DNA from: Butyrivibrio sp. LB2008
GTDB lineage: Bacteria; Bacillota; Clostridia; Lachnospirales; Lachnospiraceae
NCBI RefSeq assembly: GCF_000621565.1
Contig: NZ_JHXZ01000021.1
Coordinates: forward strand, 1-64,000
Reading direction: 5' to 3'
DNA length: 64,000 bases
A model generated the notes under the pieces. That model did no database searches. It was not told where the DNA came from and saw only the letters and a program-made list of their open reading frames with translations. The position numbers and the translations under genes are program-made. Shown here piece after piece: positions 9,212 to 19,120 of the stretch (positions within the stretch are counted from its first letter, which is position 1; each line of letters starts with the position of its first letter).

Positions 9212-9811
9212 TTAAGCTATACCTGCCTTCTTAAAGTGCTTGGCAAACATCTTGTTTCCAATCTGAATTCCGATAAAGCCGCAGATTACCGTAGCAACAA
9301 TTATCGCAATAAGAACCCAGCCGGGAGTGATTGCTCTGAGTTTATCCACGAAGTCCTGACTCATTCCTCTGTCGAGCGTACTCTTGAAGTATTCTTCACG
9401 CATAACCCAGATAGGAAGAAATCCTCCCAAGAGGTTCAGTGAAAAAACAAAATAACTGATCATATTTGATGACGCGCTCTTAAACTCGCCCATCCCCGCA
9501 ATGATTTCGGCAAAAACTCCCGCAATGATTCCTGTCAGAACTACGATCCATATATTGCCCATCATGAGAAGGAACAAACATGGAAGCATAGCTGCGATAA
9601 AGATAGGCCCATGCATAGGTGCTTTCGTGATAAGCATCTGATAAACAGGTGATGCAAACAATGCAATCAATGGAAGCATACAAAGATATAAAGGCGGAAT
9701 AGGCATGCATATCGTTCCGACTATCACAAACACAACAAAGTAAAGAGCAATGAATACTCCCGCTGATACCAGGTTTCTTGATTTTTTAACGTTTTCCTTG
9801 TTACTACTCAT
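9212..9811 (-). CDS. ECF substrate-binding S component (MptD/Trep_Strep family), set 2
   Basis: A 199-residue, roughly six-helix protein with the same landmarks as set 1: SAGVFIALYFVVFVIVG, a proline-rich MPIPPLYLCMLP loop, and the C-terminal GIQIGNKMFAKHFKKAGIA tail. GGAGG precedes the start. It follows the ABC half-transporter at 9830 by 18 bases, which places this ECF set in the same operon as the biosynthetic genes and makes it the best candidate importer for their product, an inference from position. Confidence 0.88.
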   Translation of the reverse strand: MSSNKENVKKSRNLVSAGVFIALYFVVFVIVGTICMPIPPLYLCMLPLIALFASPVYQMLITKAPMHGPIFIAAMLPCLFLLMMGNIWIVVLTGIIAGVFAEIIAGMGEFKSASSNMISYFVFSLNLLGGFLPIWVMREEYFKSTLDRGMSQDFVDKLRAITPGWVLIAIIVATVICGFIGIQIGNKMFAKHFKKAGIA

Positions 9812-9829
9812 TTTCTTTTTCCTCCAACA

Positions 9830-11569
9830 TTAAGCAATCTGCCACTTTTTACTATCTTCCTGCAAGTTATAAAGCTTTGCATAAAGGCCGTTCTTATTCA
9901 TAAGCTCATCATGTGTGCCCTGTTCCTCGACGGTTCCGTTATTTAGAACAAGGATATTGTCAACATCCTCTATAGTACTGAGCTTGTGTGCTATGACAAT
10001 AACCGTCTTATTCTCTGTCATTCTTGTTATAGCTTCCTGTACCTGAATCTCATTTTCAGGATCAAGAGAAGCTGTAGCTTCATCAAGAAGTATGATCGGT
10101 GCATCCTTAAGTATTGCTCTGGCGATAGAAATCCTCTGACGCTCACCTCCGGAAAGAGTGCTGCCATTTTCTCCAAGAACCGTGTTGTAACCATCCGGCA
10201 TCCTGTTAATGAATTCATCGCACTGAGCCGCCTTGGCTGCTGCCATTACCATCTCATCCGTGGCGTCCATATTTCCAATCCTGATATTGTTCATGACCGT
10301 ATCGTTAAACAGTGTCACATCCTGGAATACAATGGAGAACATACTCATAAGGCTTTCGGGTTCAACCGAAGATACGTCAATTCCTCCAATAGTAATCTTT
10401 CCGGAATCGACATCCCAGAATCTGGTCATTAGTTTGGCCATGGTACTCTTTCCGCTTCCGGAAGGTCCCACAAGAGCTGTAACCTTGTTCATGGGAATAA
10501 CTGCGTTCATACCGTTTATTACCTTTTCATCTTCGTAGCCGAATGATACATTCTCAAATCTTATCTCGCAGTTATCAGTACTTATCTCATCTCCTTCCAT
10601 CACCTTTATGGATAAAAGATTCTTGATACGTTTGGTGGATATAAGTGTATGCTCCAGCATAGGAAGCAGAGTAAGTATAGAAAGAATAGGTCCGTAAACT
10701 CTGCAAACAACCGCAAGCGAAAGAAGCAAAGGAAGAAGCCTGATATCACCTTTTGTGAACAGCATTGTTCCTACATAAACCGCTATTCCTGTTCCTGCCT
10801 GAAGCACAAACTGTGCAACAGAAATAATAACTCCCGTCTTCATCTCAAGTGCAATCGATGAATCCTTGAGATCTCTGAGTGCTTTTTCCAGTTCAACGGA
10901 CTTGGTACCACCGAGATTACATGCCTTTATCACCTTGATTCCTTCGAGATATTCCTGGATTTTCTCAGAAGCTTTCAATTTGTCTTCGAGCTGCCTTTTG
11001 GATACTTTTCTCTGAAGCTTCTTACTTCCAAGTATTATAAGGAATGAAAGAGGAAGCGTGCAGAAAATAGAAAGAGCCATTCTCCAGTCAAAGAAAAGGA
11101 TGCAAATACAAACTATCGTCGCTGAGATAATATCCGCAATAAGTGGCGGAACAATGTGGCTCAAGGTATGCTCTATGCTCGCGCAATCCCCCATCATATT
11201 TGTGGTTATTTCCGCAAGAGATTTGGAATTAAACACACTCATGGGAAACTTTCTTACCGTCTCCGCAATCTTGATACGGCTGTCTTTTGCCGCCGTATAG
11301 CACGATACATATGTCTTTCTGTAATCATTTTTGGATGCAAAGAACAAGAGCACCGCAAGCACAATACCGACGCCCAACATGATCCACATGAATGAAAAAG
11401 AAATCTCTTTTCCCTCAAGAGGATTGATAAGCTGCGTAAAGAGATTTACAACCACCACAACAGAGAGAAGTGTCACGAGATTTGTGATGGTTACGGCTAT
11501 GATTCCCGATTTAAGATTTTGGGTAGCGTCATCGGATAATTGAAATAATTCTTTTAATGTCTTCATCAT
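9830..11569 (-). CDS. ABC half-transporter, type IV exporter fold (YbtQ-like), pair 1
   Basis: A 579-residue protein: a six-helix membrane domain (about residues 20-310) followed by an ATPase with Walker A GPSGSGKST, signature LSGGERQR and Walker B ILLDEATASLD. With the gene upstream it forms a heterodimer. Although the fold is that of exporters, siderophore-linked pairs such as YbtP/YbtQ and IrtA/IrtB import metal chelates, and the ECF context favours that here. The start at 11569 overlaps the upstream stop (TAATG) and has AAGGGG in front; a longer reading from 11620 would overlap the neighbour by 52 bases. Confidence 0.88.
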   Translation of the reverse strand: MMKTLKELFQLSDDATQNLKSGIIAVTITNLVTLLSVVVVVNLFTQLINPLEGKEISFSFMWIMLGVGIVLAVLLFFASKNDYRKTYVSCYTAAKDSRIKIAETVRKFPMSVFNSKSLAEITTNMMGDCASIEHTLSHIVPPLIADIISATIVCICILFFDWRMALSIFCTLPLSFLIILGSKKLQRKVSKRQLEDKLKASEKIQEYLEGIKVIKACNLGGTKSVELEKALRDLKDSSIALEMKTGVIISVAQFVLQAGTGIAVYVGTMLFTKGDIRLLPLLLSLAVVCRVYGPILSILTLLPMLEHTLISTKRIKNLLSIKVMEGDEISTDNCEIRFENVSFGYEDEKVINGMNAVIPMNKVTALVGPSGSGKSTMAKLMTRFWDVDSGKITIGGIDVSSVEPESLMSMFSIVFQDVTLFNDTVMNNIRIGNMDATDEMVMAAAKAAQCDEFINRMPDGYNTVLGENGSTLSGGERQRISIARAILKDAPIILLDEATASLDPENEIQVQEAITRMTENKTVIVIAHKLSTIEDVDNILVLNNGTVEEQGTHDELMNKNGLYAKLYNLQEDSKKWQIA

Positions 11570-13353
11570 TAACCCCTTCCCTTCAGTTTCCATACATTGG
11601 CAGTTGTATAGTTCTTCCACAATTCCTCGAAGCGTCCTTTTGCATTCAAAAGATCTTCAAACTTACCCTGTTCGGCAATCTTACCCTCTTCCATAACGAT
11701 GATGTTATCTGCATCCTTAATGGTAGAAAGTCTATGCGCAATCATGATTACTGTCTTATTCTTCATCAGCTCACTAAGTGCCTGCTGAATAAGATACTCA
11801 TTTTCGGCATCGGAAAAAGAAGTTGCTTCATCAAGAATAAGTACCGGTGAATTCTTGACAATGGCTCTGGCTATAGCTATTCTCTGAATCTGGCCGCCGG
11901 ACAGATTCACTCCCGCACTTCCGTATATGGTGTCATACCCTGATGGAAGCTTTTCTATAAACTCATCACATCTTGCCGCTTTGGCTGCAGCCTTGACTTC
12001 ATCTATAGATGCATCTTTTCTTCCCATTCTGATATTTTTAAGAATGGATACTCCAAACAGGAAATTGTCCTGGAAAACAAAGCTCACTTCATTCATAAGC
12101 TCTTTTATTTCCATATCTCTTATGTCAACTCCGCCAATCTTTACAGCGCCTTCATTGACATCATAGAAACGGGGTATCAAAGAAGCTATTGTACTCTTTC
12201 CGCCTCCGGAAGAACCCACGATAGCTGTCGTCTTTCCTTCCGCAGCTTTAAAGCTTACGGTATCAAGCGCCTTTACTTCGCCGTCATAAGAAAAACTTAC
12301 ATTTTCAAATTCAATATCGTGGCCAGATGGTACAAGATTCTTTCCGTTTTCAGGTATCACTTTTTCTCTTAAGATATTGTCCATATGATCTACACTTCCC
12401 GCGATATTGGAAGCATTGGCCATGGCATATATGATCTTCATAAGAATATTTCCGATGGCGGGAACAAATATCAGATAGAAAATAAATGTGGCAACATAAC
12501 CTCTGTAATCCGACGTGCGGCTTCCTATAAATACTCCGACAGGGATAAGAACTAGGTACATAGATGCAAACATCGTTGTAAGCATGGCAGTCATGTTCTC
12601 CTGACTGAGCGAATACGGAATGACCGTAGCCATGTATCTCTTAATGGAATCATTTAGACGGTTAAAGGAAAAAGCTGTCTGCTTAAATGCTTTGACTACC
12701 GATATACCTCTTATATACTCAGTCGCAGCATTTCCCATATCTTCAAGGGCAACCTGATAGTTGTCCATAAGTTTTTTGACAGTATCACCACCGGATGTCA
12801 TACCATAGCCCACAAAGGCAAGGATGATACCCACAAAGGAGGCAATACCAAAACGCCAATCCACCACAAAGATCACTACCAGCATCAGGAACGGCGCCGT
12901 CATGGCGGATACCATATTGGTAAGATCATGAGCTATAAAGCCTTCGATACTCTCAATGTTGTTATCCATGATCTCACGAAGCTTACCGCTTCCTGTGTTA
13001 TAAAAGAATCCCAGGGGCAGCTTGGTAATATGATTAACAAAGTCGATCTTAAGCTGGTACAAAGTTCCATATGCGGCTATATGTGCAAATGCAACAGATA
13101 AGGTATAAAAGATAAGATTGATAAGCACACACGCAACTGCTGAAACAGCATATAAACTCATCTTGCCGGCATTCAGATTGCCTATTTCGGGATATACCAG
13201 AATAATCTCTTTTATTACCAGGTAAATAGCAACATATGGAATAAATGAAGCAACGGTCGATAACACGGACATGATTATTGCCGCTATCATCACACCCTTC
13301 TTCATCATTGCAAGTTCCATTAAACGTGACATACCTTTTTTATCGTTCTCCAT
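11569..13353 (-). CDS. ABC half-transporter, type IV exporter fold (YbtP-like), pair 1
   Basis: A 594-residue protein with a six-helix membrane domain and a C-terminal ATPase: Walker A GSSGGGKST, signature LSGGQIQR, Walker B LILDEATSFSD. The last residue of the D-loop region is SFSD instead of the usual ASLD or ASVD, as expected in one half of an asymmetric heterodimer. It starts 3 bases after the carrier-protein gene and is coupled to its partner by the overlapping stop and start at 11569, linking biosynthesis and transport in one transcript. Confidence 0.88.
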   Translation of the reverse strand: MENDKKGMSRLMELAMMKKGVMIAAIIMSVLSTVASFIPYVAIYLVIKEIILVYPEIGNLNAGKMSLYAVSAVACVLINLIFYTLSVAFAHIAAYGTLYQLKIDFVNHITKLPLGFFYNTGSGKLREIMDNNIESIEGFIAHDLTNMVSAMTAPFLMLVVIFVVDWRFGIASFVGIILAFVGYGMTSGGDTVKKLMDNYQVALEDMGNAATEYIRGISVVKAFKQTAFSFNRLNDSIKRYMATVIPYSLSQENMTAMLTTMFASMYLVLIPVGVFIGSRTSDYRGYVATFIFYLIFVPAIGNILMKIIYAMANASNIAGSVDHMDNILREKVIPENGKNLVPSGHDIEFENVSFSYDGEVKALDTVSFKAAEGKTTAIVGSSGGGKSTIASLIPRFYDVNEGAVKIGGVDIRDMEIKELMNEVSFVFQDNFLFGVSILKNIRMGRKDASIDEVKAAAKAARCDEFIEKLPSGYDTIYGSAGVNLSGGQIQRIAIARAIVKNSPVLILDEATSFSDAENEYLIQQALSELMKNKTVIMIAHRLSTIKDADNIIVMEEGKIAEQGKFEDLLNAKGRFEELWKNYTTANVWKLKGRG

Positions 13354-13355
13354 TT

Positions 13356-13592
13356 TTACCCTCTTTTCGCCTCCACAAGCTTTGCTATGTTGATTGGCTT
13401 CTCAAAATCCTCAAGATTCAGCTCATCAAGCTCAATATTGATTGAGAAAATCTTTTCCAGTTTTTCCAGAATCATAACCACTTCGTATGAATCCATGTAA
13501 CCTGAAGCTATAAGTGATGTATCTTCTTTAAGATCAACATCCTCAAGCTCCACTACATTTTCTTTCAGCAGTTTAAAAACCTCTTCAAGCAT
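13356..13592 (-). CDS. Stand-alone acyl/aminoacyl carrier protein
   Basis: A 78-residue four-helix carrier protein. GYMDSYEVVMIL at residues 31-42 holds the Asp-Ser pair (S35 would carry phosphopantetheine); the residue after Ser is Tyr rather than Leu or Ile. The acidic composition is typical. It overlaps the PP-loop gene upstream by 8 bases and lies one gene from the SerRS-like ligase. Small carrier proteins next to such ligases are their aminoacyl acceptors in Bradyrhizobium and relatives, so this is the likely partner; that pairing is inferred. Confidence 0.85.
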   Translation of the reverse strand: MLEEVFKLLKENVVELEDVDLKEDTSLIASGYMDSYEVVMILEKLEKIFSINIELDELNLEDFEKPINIAKLVEAKRG

Positions 13593-14640
13593 TGGTATAA
13601 CCTCCCATTATGTCTTCATATTTTAGTCCAAGCTTATCAAGTGAATCCCGTACAGCCGATTCATAGATCGGACTTTCGGAAATTTCCAGCGCTCTTTCTC
13701 TTGTCATTTCACCGGCCCTTACCAGTTCGCTGAGCTCAACCTCATGCTGGGCATAGCCGAAGTCTTTTTCTACCATGTACTGTGCAACATGATTAAAAAG
13801 ACAGTTCGAAGAATTGATAGGCCAGCTCATTGCAGACCTCTTAAACTTAAGCTCGGTAGTCAGTATTCTTAGGATCTCATCCTCGTTCCATTCGATGTAT
13901 TTAAACGGCGAGATCTGAGCTATTGTCGGAAAGTGCTTTCTAAAGTATCCTGTCTGATTCTTATAAAGCTCCAACACATAGTCATATTTGGGATGATCTT
14001 TTAAGACATCAACCGTATTTTTGTCAGATTCCTCATATATCCAAAACAGTTCCGACTTCTGGATATACTGCTGCCCTTTTGTATATCCGCCCAAGATAAG
14101 ATTGACACCGTATCTTTTGGCTATGTCATGTATTTTCAGATCGAGCAGCGCGTGACACAATCTGCAATAATAGATTCTTTTCCCCGACTGAAGAAACAGC
14201 CTGAATATATCCTTTATGTCAAACATTTTAAAAATGATACTGTCTATCCCAAGAATATCCGTTGCATTGGCAAGATTCTCGGGCATTTCTTTCAAAGCAA
14301 AGCCGCTGTCTATCATAACAGCAAGTGGATTTAGTCCAAGTATCTTCTTGGCTATATACAGCGTCATGATACTGTCTTTACCACCCGAAACGCTGCAGAC
14401 ACAGTCATACTGCCCGCCTGTCTTGAATCTATCAACCTTCTTTTGCAGTATTGAAAGCTTTTTTTGAGGATCAAGCTTATCAAAGGTATCCTCAGATTTT
14501 TCTACTGTCCCAACACCGCGCTCCTTACATATGTTACATATGCCATCATCTCCGATTTCTATAAATCCCGGGGTTTCCGGCATGACACAGCATTTGCATT
14601 TCCTTCTCTTTGGTCTTATAACTATTCTTTCCGTTTCCAT
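13585..14640 (-). CDS. PP-loop ATP pyrophosphatase (AANH superfamily), amidotransferase-like
   Basis: A 351-residue protein. The PP-loop SGGKDS is at residues 85-90, which binds ATP and adenylates a carbonyl oxygen. An N-terminal zinc-ribbon-like set of Cys (KCKCC at 14-18, CNIC at 35-38) and a later YYCRLCHALL motif match the N-acetyl sugar amidotransferase (WbpG/PseA-type) layout. In these enzymes the activated carbonyl is attacked by ammonia; in closthioamide biosynthesis an AANH relative instead installs sulfur on carrier-bound acyl groups. Between a carrier protein and its ligase, a role in amidation or thioamidation of a tethered substrate is plausible but unproven. No glutaminase partner is adjacent. 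Confidence 0.75.
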   Translation of the reverse strand: METERIVIRPKRRKCKCCVMPETPGFIEIGDDGICNICKERGVGTVEKSEDTFDKLDPQKKLSILQKKVDRFKTGGQYDCVCSVSGGKDSIMTLYIAKKILGLNPLAVMIDSGFALKEMPENLANATDILGIDSIIFKMFDIKDIFRLFLQSGKRIYYCRLCHALLDLKIHDIAKRYGVNLILGGYTKGQQYIQKSELFWIYEESDKNTVDVLKDHPKYDYVLELYKNQTGYFRKHFPTIAQISPFKYIEWNEDEILRILTTELKFKRSAMSWPINSSNCLFNHVAQYMVEKDFGYAQHEVELSELVRAGEMTRERALEISESPIYESAVRDSLDKLGLKYEDIMGGYTNA

Positions 14641-14651
14641 TTCAACCTTCT

Positions 14652-15833
14652 TTATAAATCCACATATTTAGATATTTCATCGAAAGTTGATGCATCCCAC
14701 TTTGAAATATCAAGTCCCTTTTGTGATAACAATGCATAAGCAAGTCTCTCGATACCGAAGGCAAAGCACGCTGTATAACAGAGCTCATCGTTCTCATTCT
14801 TTATAGCGTATGGCTTTGAAAAATGTGTTCTGTGGAAATTGATGGAACCGCACGAAATATATGTATCATGTCCCGGAATATTCCATTTAAACTCTCTCTT
14901 CGAATCGCCGATAACCTGGAAGAACTGGAGCTTCTTGTAATTGGATGCAAAGAAAGAATCATTGGCAGTATCAAGTTTGGTATTGGCCTTAAACACCTTC
15001 TGCCAATAGCTCCAAAGCTCTTTGGCTTTTTCTATAAGTTCCTTGCACTGATCCGGAGTTCCGACGAACACGTACTCTTTCATGAAAAACTCATTGAGTC
15101 TTGATAACTCAAAAGTATTCTTACCTTCATTCCTAAAGCACGTTCCGGATACGAGGAATTTCTCGGGATTGTCTTTGCTTATGGTTTTACCCTCAAGCAT
15201 TTCATAAACCGGAACACAGGCTGCATGGCGCAGCACAAGAGAAGGCGCTTTCATCTCTTCAAGAATGGATTCATCATTAAGTCCGTTCTTCGAAAAACGC
15301 TCAAGTATCTCAAGGTCGTTTTTCATTGAAGTTCCGAACATGATGTAATGAGGGAAGTTCTCAAAGTATCCGCCCTTCTCATATCTTTTGATTGGGTGCA
15401 GGACAGGAAACTTATACTCTCTTATCCCGTCAAAAGTTTCTTTTCCGTACGCTTCAATCTTGTTGTTAAAGTACTGAAATACCTTTAGGAAAAGATTGCT
15501 GTAGGAATAAACTCCGGGAGAAACCTCTACCACATCACCGTCTTCACACAGCTTTTCATAGATGTTCTCCTTATTTACGGGAACTTCATCAGTGTGATCT
15601 TCAAGTGTTGTAATGGGCACTTCCTTCCCTGATATCGAACCGGATTCGATCATCTTATAAAGAGACTCAACCTTCTCCTCAATGAATTCTTTGTCTGCCT
15701 CGTTTATATCAAGTATGATATCTTCACCGTTTCTCTTAACGTCCTGTATCTTTGGAGATACGTAGCTCAGCATGTCTACAAAGAATTGCTCGTTTTCTTT
15801 TCCGACTCTTTTTTCATCAAATCTGATAACCAT
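14652..15833 (-). CDS. Seryl-tRNA-synthetase-like amino acid:carrier protein ligase
   Basis: A 393-residue class II aminoacyl-tRNA-synthetase fold protein. Motif 2 is CFRNEGKNTFELSRLNEF and motif 3 is FAFGIERLAYALL. Cys in LRHAACVPVYE, Glu in the motif 2 region and Cys in CYTACFAFG are placed like the zinc ligands of archaeal-type SerRS and of the truncated SerRS homologues that load amino acids onto carrier proteins. The N-terminal tRNA-binding helical arm of true SerRS is absent. The gene lies within the biosynthetic operon, 11 bases before the PP-loop gene and near a carrier protein. I therefore call it a carrier-protein ligase, not a tRNA synthetase; the amino acid is unknown. Confidence 0.78.
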   Translation of the reverse strand: MVIRFDEKRVGKENEQFFVDMLSYVSPKIQDVKRNGEDIILDINEADKEFIEEKVESLYKMIESGSISGKEVPITTLEDHTDEVPVNKENIYEKLCEDGDVVEVSPGVYSYSNLFLKVFQYFNNKIEAYGKETFDGIREYKFPVLHPIKRYEKGGYFENFPHYIMFGTSMKNDLEILERFSKNGLNDESILEEMKAPSLVLRHAACVPVYEMLEGKTISKDNPEKFLVSGTCFRNEGKNTFELSRLNEFFMKEYVFVGTPDQCKELIEKAKELWSYWQKVFKANTKLDTANDSFFASNYKKLQFFQVIGDSKREFKWNIPGHDTYISCGSINFHRTHFSKPYAIKNENDELCYTACFAFGIERLAYALLSQKGLDISKWDASTFDEISKYVDL

Positions 15834-15845
15834 GTTTTTCCTCCT

Positions 15846-18800
15846 TTAAACACCCTCAAGCAGTCTTTCCCAGTGGTCTATCCAAGGAAGTGACAGAACC
15901 TGAAAATCAGACAGTCCTATAAGTTTACTGAATTCATGGAGATTGCTTTCATTTCCTCCCATTTCAGTAAAACTCATGTCATCTGTAATCTTCTCGTTGC
16001 CAAAAAACTCCCTGCATATTGTAAGAAGGCTCTTTGAATGGTTTTCTATTTCATTTATTTTTTCTTTTATGATAGGAATCCAATCAGCAATTGCGGGACT
16101 TCCCAAAATATCATAGATATCAATCTCAACATGAAACTTGTGATAAAGCTTGGAGATAAGCTGCATTGCACTTACGGAATCTCCTCCGAGATAATAGAAA
16201 TTATCCTCGATGGAAGCTGCTCCGATTCCCAATATTTCTTTTAAGAACGTCAGAACCGCTCCCTCTAGAGAAGAATCGTCATCAGCTACTTTGTTTTCCG
16301 CAAACTTGTATTTCTTTAAAAGCTTTCTGTCTGCCTTCCCATTGTGATTAAGAGGTATCTTATCCAGCTTAACCATATGTGAAGGAAGCATATATGAAAC
16401 AAGCTTTTCTTCCAGCTGCTTGCGTACATAATCCTCAGTCGCAGTTCCCTCATAAAAAAGAGAAATCCTCTTATTACTGTCATTAAGGACGCAGCAGTTG
16501 AGTGATACTCCATCTATCTCATTTGCTTTTCTTTCAATTCCGCCAAGCTCTATTCTTTTCCCGTTGATCTTGACCTGATTGTCCTCACGGCCAAGGAACT
16601 TAATGCTTCCGTCCTCAAGTCGGACACCTTTATCCCCCGATCTGAACATCTTCCTGTCATCAACCGTAAGATAGTGCTCTGCGTTTTCATCATCAGCTTT
16701 GGCATAACCTTCGGTAACGCCTATTCCTTCAACATACATTGTTCCGGGAATTCCCACCGGACATTCGCGTTCATATTTATCAAAAATATGGTAACCGGTA
16801 TTAGCAAGTGGCTTTCCGTATGGAATAAAACCACCTGTCAGATCCATATCCGTCACCTTATGATATATATTCCATATGGTCGTCTCCGTAGGCCCGCCTA
16901 CGCTGAATACCAAAGCATCCTCGGAATAGCCTTTTATGTTTTGGACCGTATTACATCTAACCCAGTCTCCGCCAAGAACAACTCTCTTTAAGAATCCGAT
17001 ATTGTAAAGTAGTTCTTTGTTATCAACAAGAAGGAGCATCTCTATTATTGCGGGAACACTGTTCCAGAAATTAACTCCATAACGTCCTATCAGTTCAAGC
17101 AGATACTTAGGGTCTTTGACCATGGAATCCTCGGGAATGACCACGCTTCCGCCAAGATGCAGAACTCCCAGATAGTCGTACAAAGCCATATCGTGGCAAA
17201 AATTGGTAACGGCAATAGCCCTAAGACTTTTCCCGTCTGTTATTTCAAATCTATTGGGAGAATCCACAATGCAGTTTACAAGTCCCTTTTCCTTTATAAG
17301 AACGCTCTTCGGTCTTCCTGTTGTTCCGGAAGTGTTTATGATTATGGCAATATCATCCTTGTAGCAGGATTCGGAACAGCTGGGTTCCATGCATAAGCTG
17401 TCTCTTTTTAATTCATCAAAAGAAACAACGGCACAACCTAAATCTTTTACATTTTCGCAAAGAGCCTCGGATGCTATGATGAGCTTTATGTCCGATTTTT
17501 CAATGCACCAGCTTATATCTTCCAATGGAAGTGTTGTTTCAAGCGGCATGTATGTTACTTTTGCATACACGGCTGCAAGCGCTGTAATGATCTGTTCAGG
17601 GCTCTTTTCCATAAAGATTGCGATTCTGTCTGTACCCTGTTTTTTCCTTGCGGATAGAACATTTGCAAGCCTTGTTACTTCGCTGTCCAGTTCCTTGTAG
17701 GTATAAGTGACATTATCGGCTATGATTGCTGTCGCACCGGGGTTTTTATCTATTCCCTTTTTAATTGCCTCCGATAATGACAGCCCTTCATACACATTCA
17801 ATTCATCAGTTGAATTTGCTGATTGAATTGCCTCTTCGTCAGCACTGTAAAGCGGTATGTATGCCTCTGTCAGCTTTAGCTTTTCACAGGCAATATCATC
17901 CAATAGTTCAACATAATGCTTTATGATTTTTGAACCGATACGGACATTTACCTCTCCGGGACGAATAACAAATATGAGTTCCGTCCCCTCTTCTGAATCC
18001 ATCAGAAGCATTTCCGCATCAGCTGTTCCCGTTTCAACTTTGGAACCTTTACGTTCAAAAAGTGTTGAATTGACTTCAGCTTCGGATACAAGCGTGAACG
18101 TCCACTTAAGACTCATCTGTATTTGGAGATTGGCCTGCAATATGCGAAGTGCATCAACACCACTTGATTCACCAAGGTCAAATATCTGCCACAGATAATC
18201 CTGGACATAGGATGCGGTATCCAGTAACGTATCGCCTTCCCCTATATTTGCGATCATCGGAATGAAATCCGTCAGCATACCTATAGTGTTCTCTATTCCG
18301 TCATGCTCATAATCACGTATGGATCTTGGCGTAGATATGGCAAAACTCTTTTGATCCGTATATCTGTCAAGCACTCTTAAATAAAGCGAAAGAAGCAGCG
18401 AATAAAAAGAAATATGATTATCCCCCGCAAGCTTATTAAGCCTGTCTGTTGTTTCTTTCGGAAGATACTCACGAAGCGTTATGATATCTGAAGTACCTTC
18501 CTCTTCTTCACAGGATGGTCTGTACCCTTCAGGCTTACTCAACGCTTTTTCATTCCAAAAGACTTTTGCCGCCTCTTCATTGGAGGTGAGCCTTTCAACA
18601 TAATCCTTGGCAAAATCAGAGAAATCATATTCGGGAGAAATATCTTTTCCCTCATACAGGTCAATCAGATCGCGGATCATTATCTCCTGACTCTCGCCGT
18701 CAATCCCTATACCGTCGGTAAGAGTCAGGATTGTTGCGGAACCATCCTGATATAACACGGCAACAACCTTTTCCAAAATACGATTGGCTGAAAGCGCATT

Positions 18801-19109
18801 GTTAAAGAGTTCATCCTTTATGCTTTCAAGCTCCGCTCCGGCTTCTACATATCTCCGATCCGGCTCAATATAATCCGGCTTGATGTCCTCTCCGAAATCG
18901 ATTATCTGAAAGCCCTCATGGATATCAGTCTTGGCAAGCAACATAGGATGAGCGGTGCAAAGCTTTTTAAGCGCTTTCTCAAAAACCTCTTTATCAAACT
19001 TCCTGCAGTAGATCTCATACATTTCTTTATCCTGAGATGCACCTTCACCGTTTGTTCTTGCTACCGAATATGCTTTTTGTATAGGAAGAAATTCGACCCT
19101 GTGTTCCAT
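15846..19109 (-). CDS. Nonribosomal peptide synthetase, Cy-A-PCP with extra C-terminal segment
   Basis: A 1087-residue single-module synthetase. Residues 1-430: condensation-type domain with LPIQKAYSVAR at the N-terminus and DGIGIDGES at 132-140, matching the DxxxxDxxS of heterocyclization domains. Residues 450-930: adenylation domain with TSGTTGRPKS (A3), SVGGPTETTIWNIY (A5, like Cys/Ser/Thr-type A domains of Cy-A modules), FRSGDKG (A7) and NHNGKADRKLL (A10). A carrier domain follows (YLGGDSVSAMQ, about 990). The last 70 residues contain a degenerate carrier-like stretch (EMGGNESNLHEF). It probably activates and cyclizes Cys, Ser or Thr. It lies in the operon with a free carrier and free Cy gene upstream. 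Confidence 0.88.
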   Translation of the reverse strand: MEHRVEFLPIQKAYSVARTNGEGASQDKEMYEIYCRKFDKEVFEKALKKLCTAHPMLLAKTDIHEGFQIIDFGEDIKPDYIEPDRRYVEAGAELESIKDELFNNALSANRILEKVVAVLYQDGSATILTLTDGIGIDGESQEIMIRDLIDLYEGKDISPEYDFSDFAKDYVERLTSNEEAAKVFWNEKALSKPEGYRPSCEEEEGTSDIITLREYLPKETTDRLNKLAGDNHISFYSLLLSLYLRVLDRYTDQKSFAISTPRSIRDYEHDGIENTIGMLTDFIPMIANIGEGDTLLDTASYVQDYLWQIFDLGESSGVDALRILQANLQIQMSLKWTFTLVSEAEVNSTLFERKGSKVETGTADAEMLLMDSEEGTELIFVIRPGEVNVRIGSKIIKHYVELLDDIACEKLKLTEAYIPLYSADEEAIQSANSTDELNVYEGLSLSEAIKKGIDKNPGATAIIADNVTYTYKELDSEVTRLANVLSARKKQGTDRIAIFMEKSPEQIITALAAVYAKVTYMPLETTLPLEDISWCIEKSDIKLIIASEALCENVKDLGCAVVSFDELKRDSLCMEPSCSESCYKDDIAIIINTSGTTGRPKSVLIKEKGLVNCIVDSPNRFEITDGKSLRAIAVTNFCHDMALYDYLGVLHLGGSVVIPEDSMVKDPKYLLELIGRYGVNFWNSVPAIIEMLLLVDNKELLYNIGFLKRVVLGGDWVRCNTVQNIKGYSEDALVFSVGGPTETTIWNIYHKVTDMDLTGGFIPYGKPLANTGYHIFDKYERECPVGIPGTMYVEGIGVTEGYAKADDENAEHYLTVDDRKMFRSGDKGVRLEDGSIKFLGREDNQVKINGKRIELGGIERKANEIDGVSLNCCVLNDSNKRISLFYEGTATEDYVRKQLEEKLVSYMLPSHMVKLDKIPLNHNGKADRKLLKKYKFAENKVADDDSSLEGAVLTFLKEILGIGAASIEDNFYYLGGDSVSAMQLISKLYHKFHVEIDIYDILGSPAIADWIPIIKEKINEIENHSKSLLTICREFFGNEKITDDMSFTEMGGNESNLHEFSKLIGLSDFQVLSLPWIDHWERLLEGV

Positions 19110-19120
19110 TGTCTATTCTC

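Noticed and set aside
14652..15833. A second seryl-tRNA synthetase for translation
   Set aside because: The tRNA-binding arm is missing and the gene is embedded between carrier-protein, PP-loop and NRPS genes.
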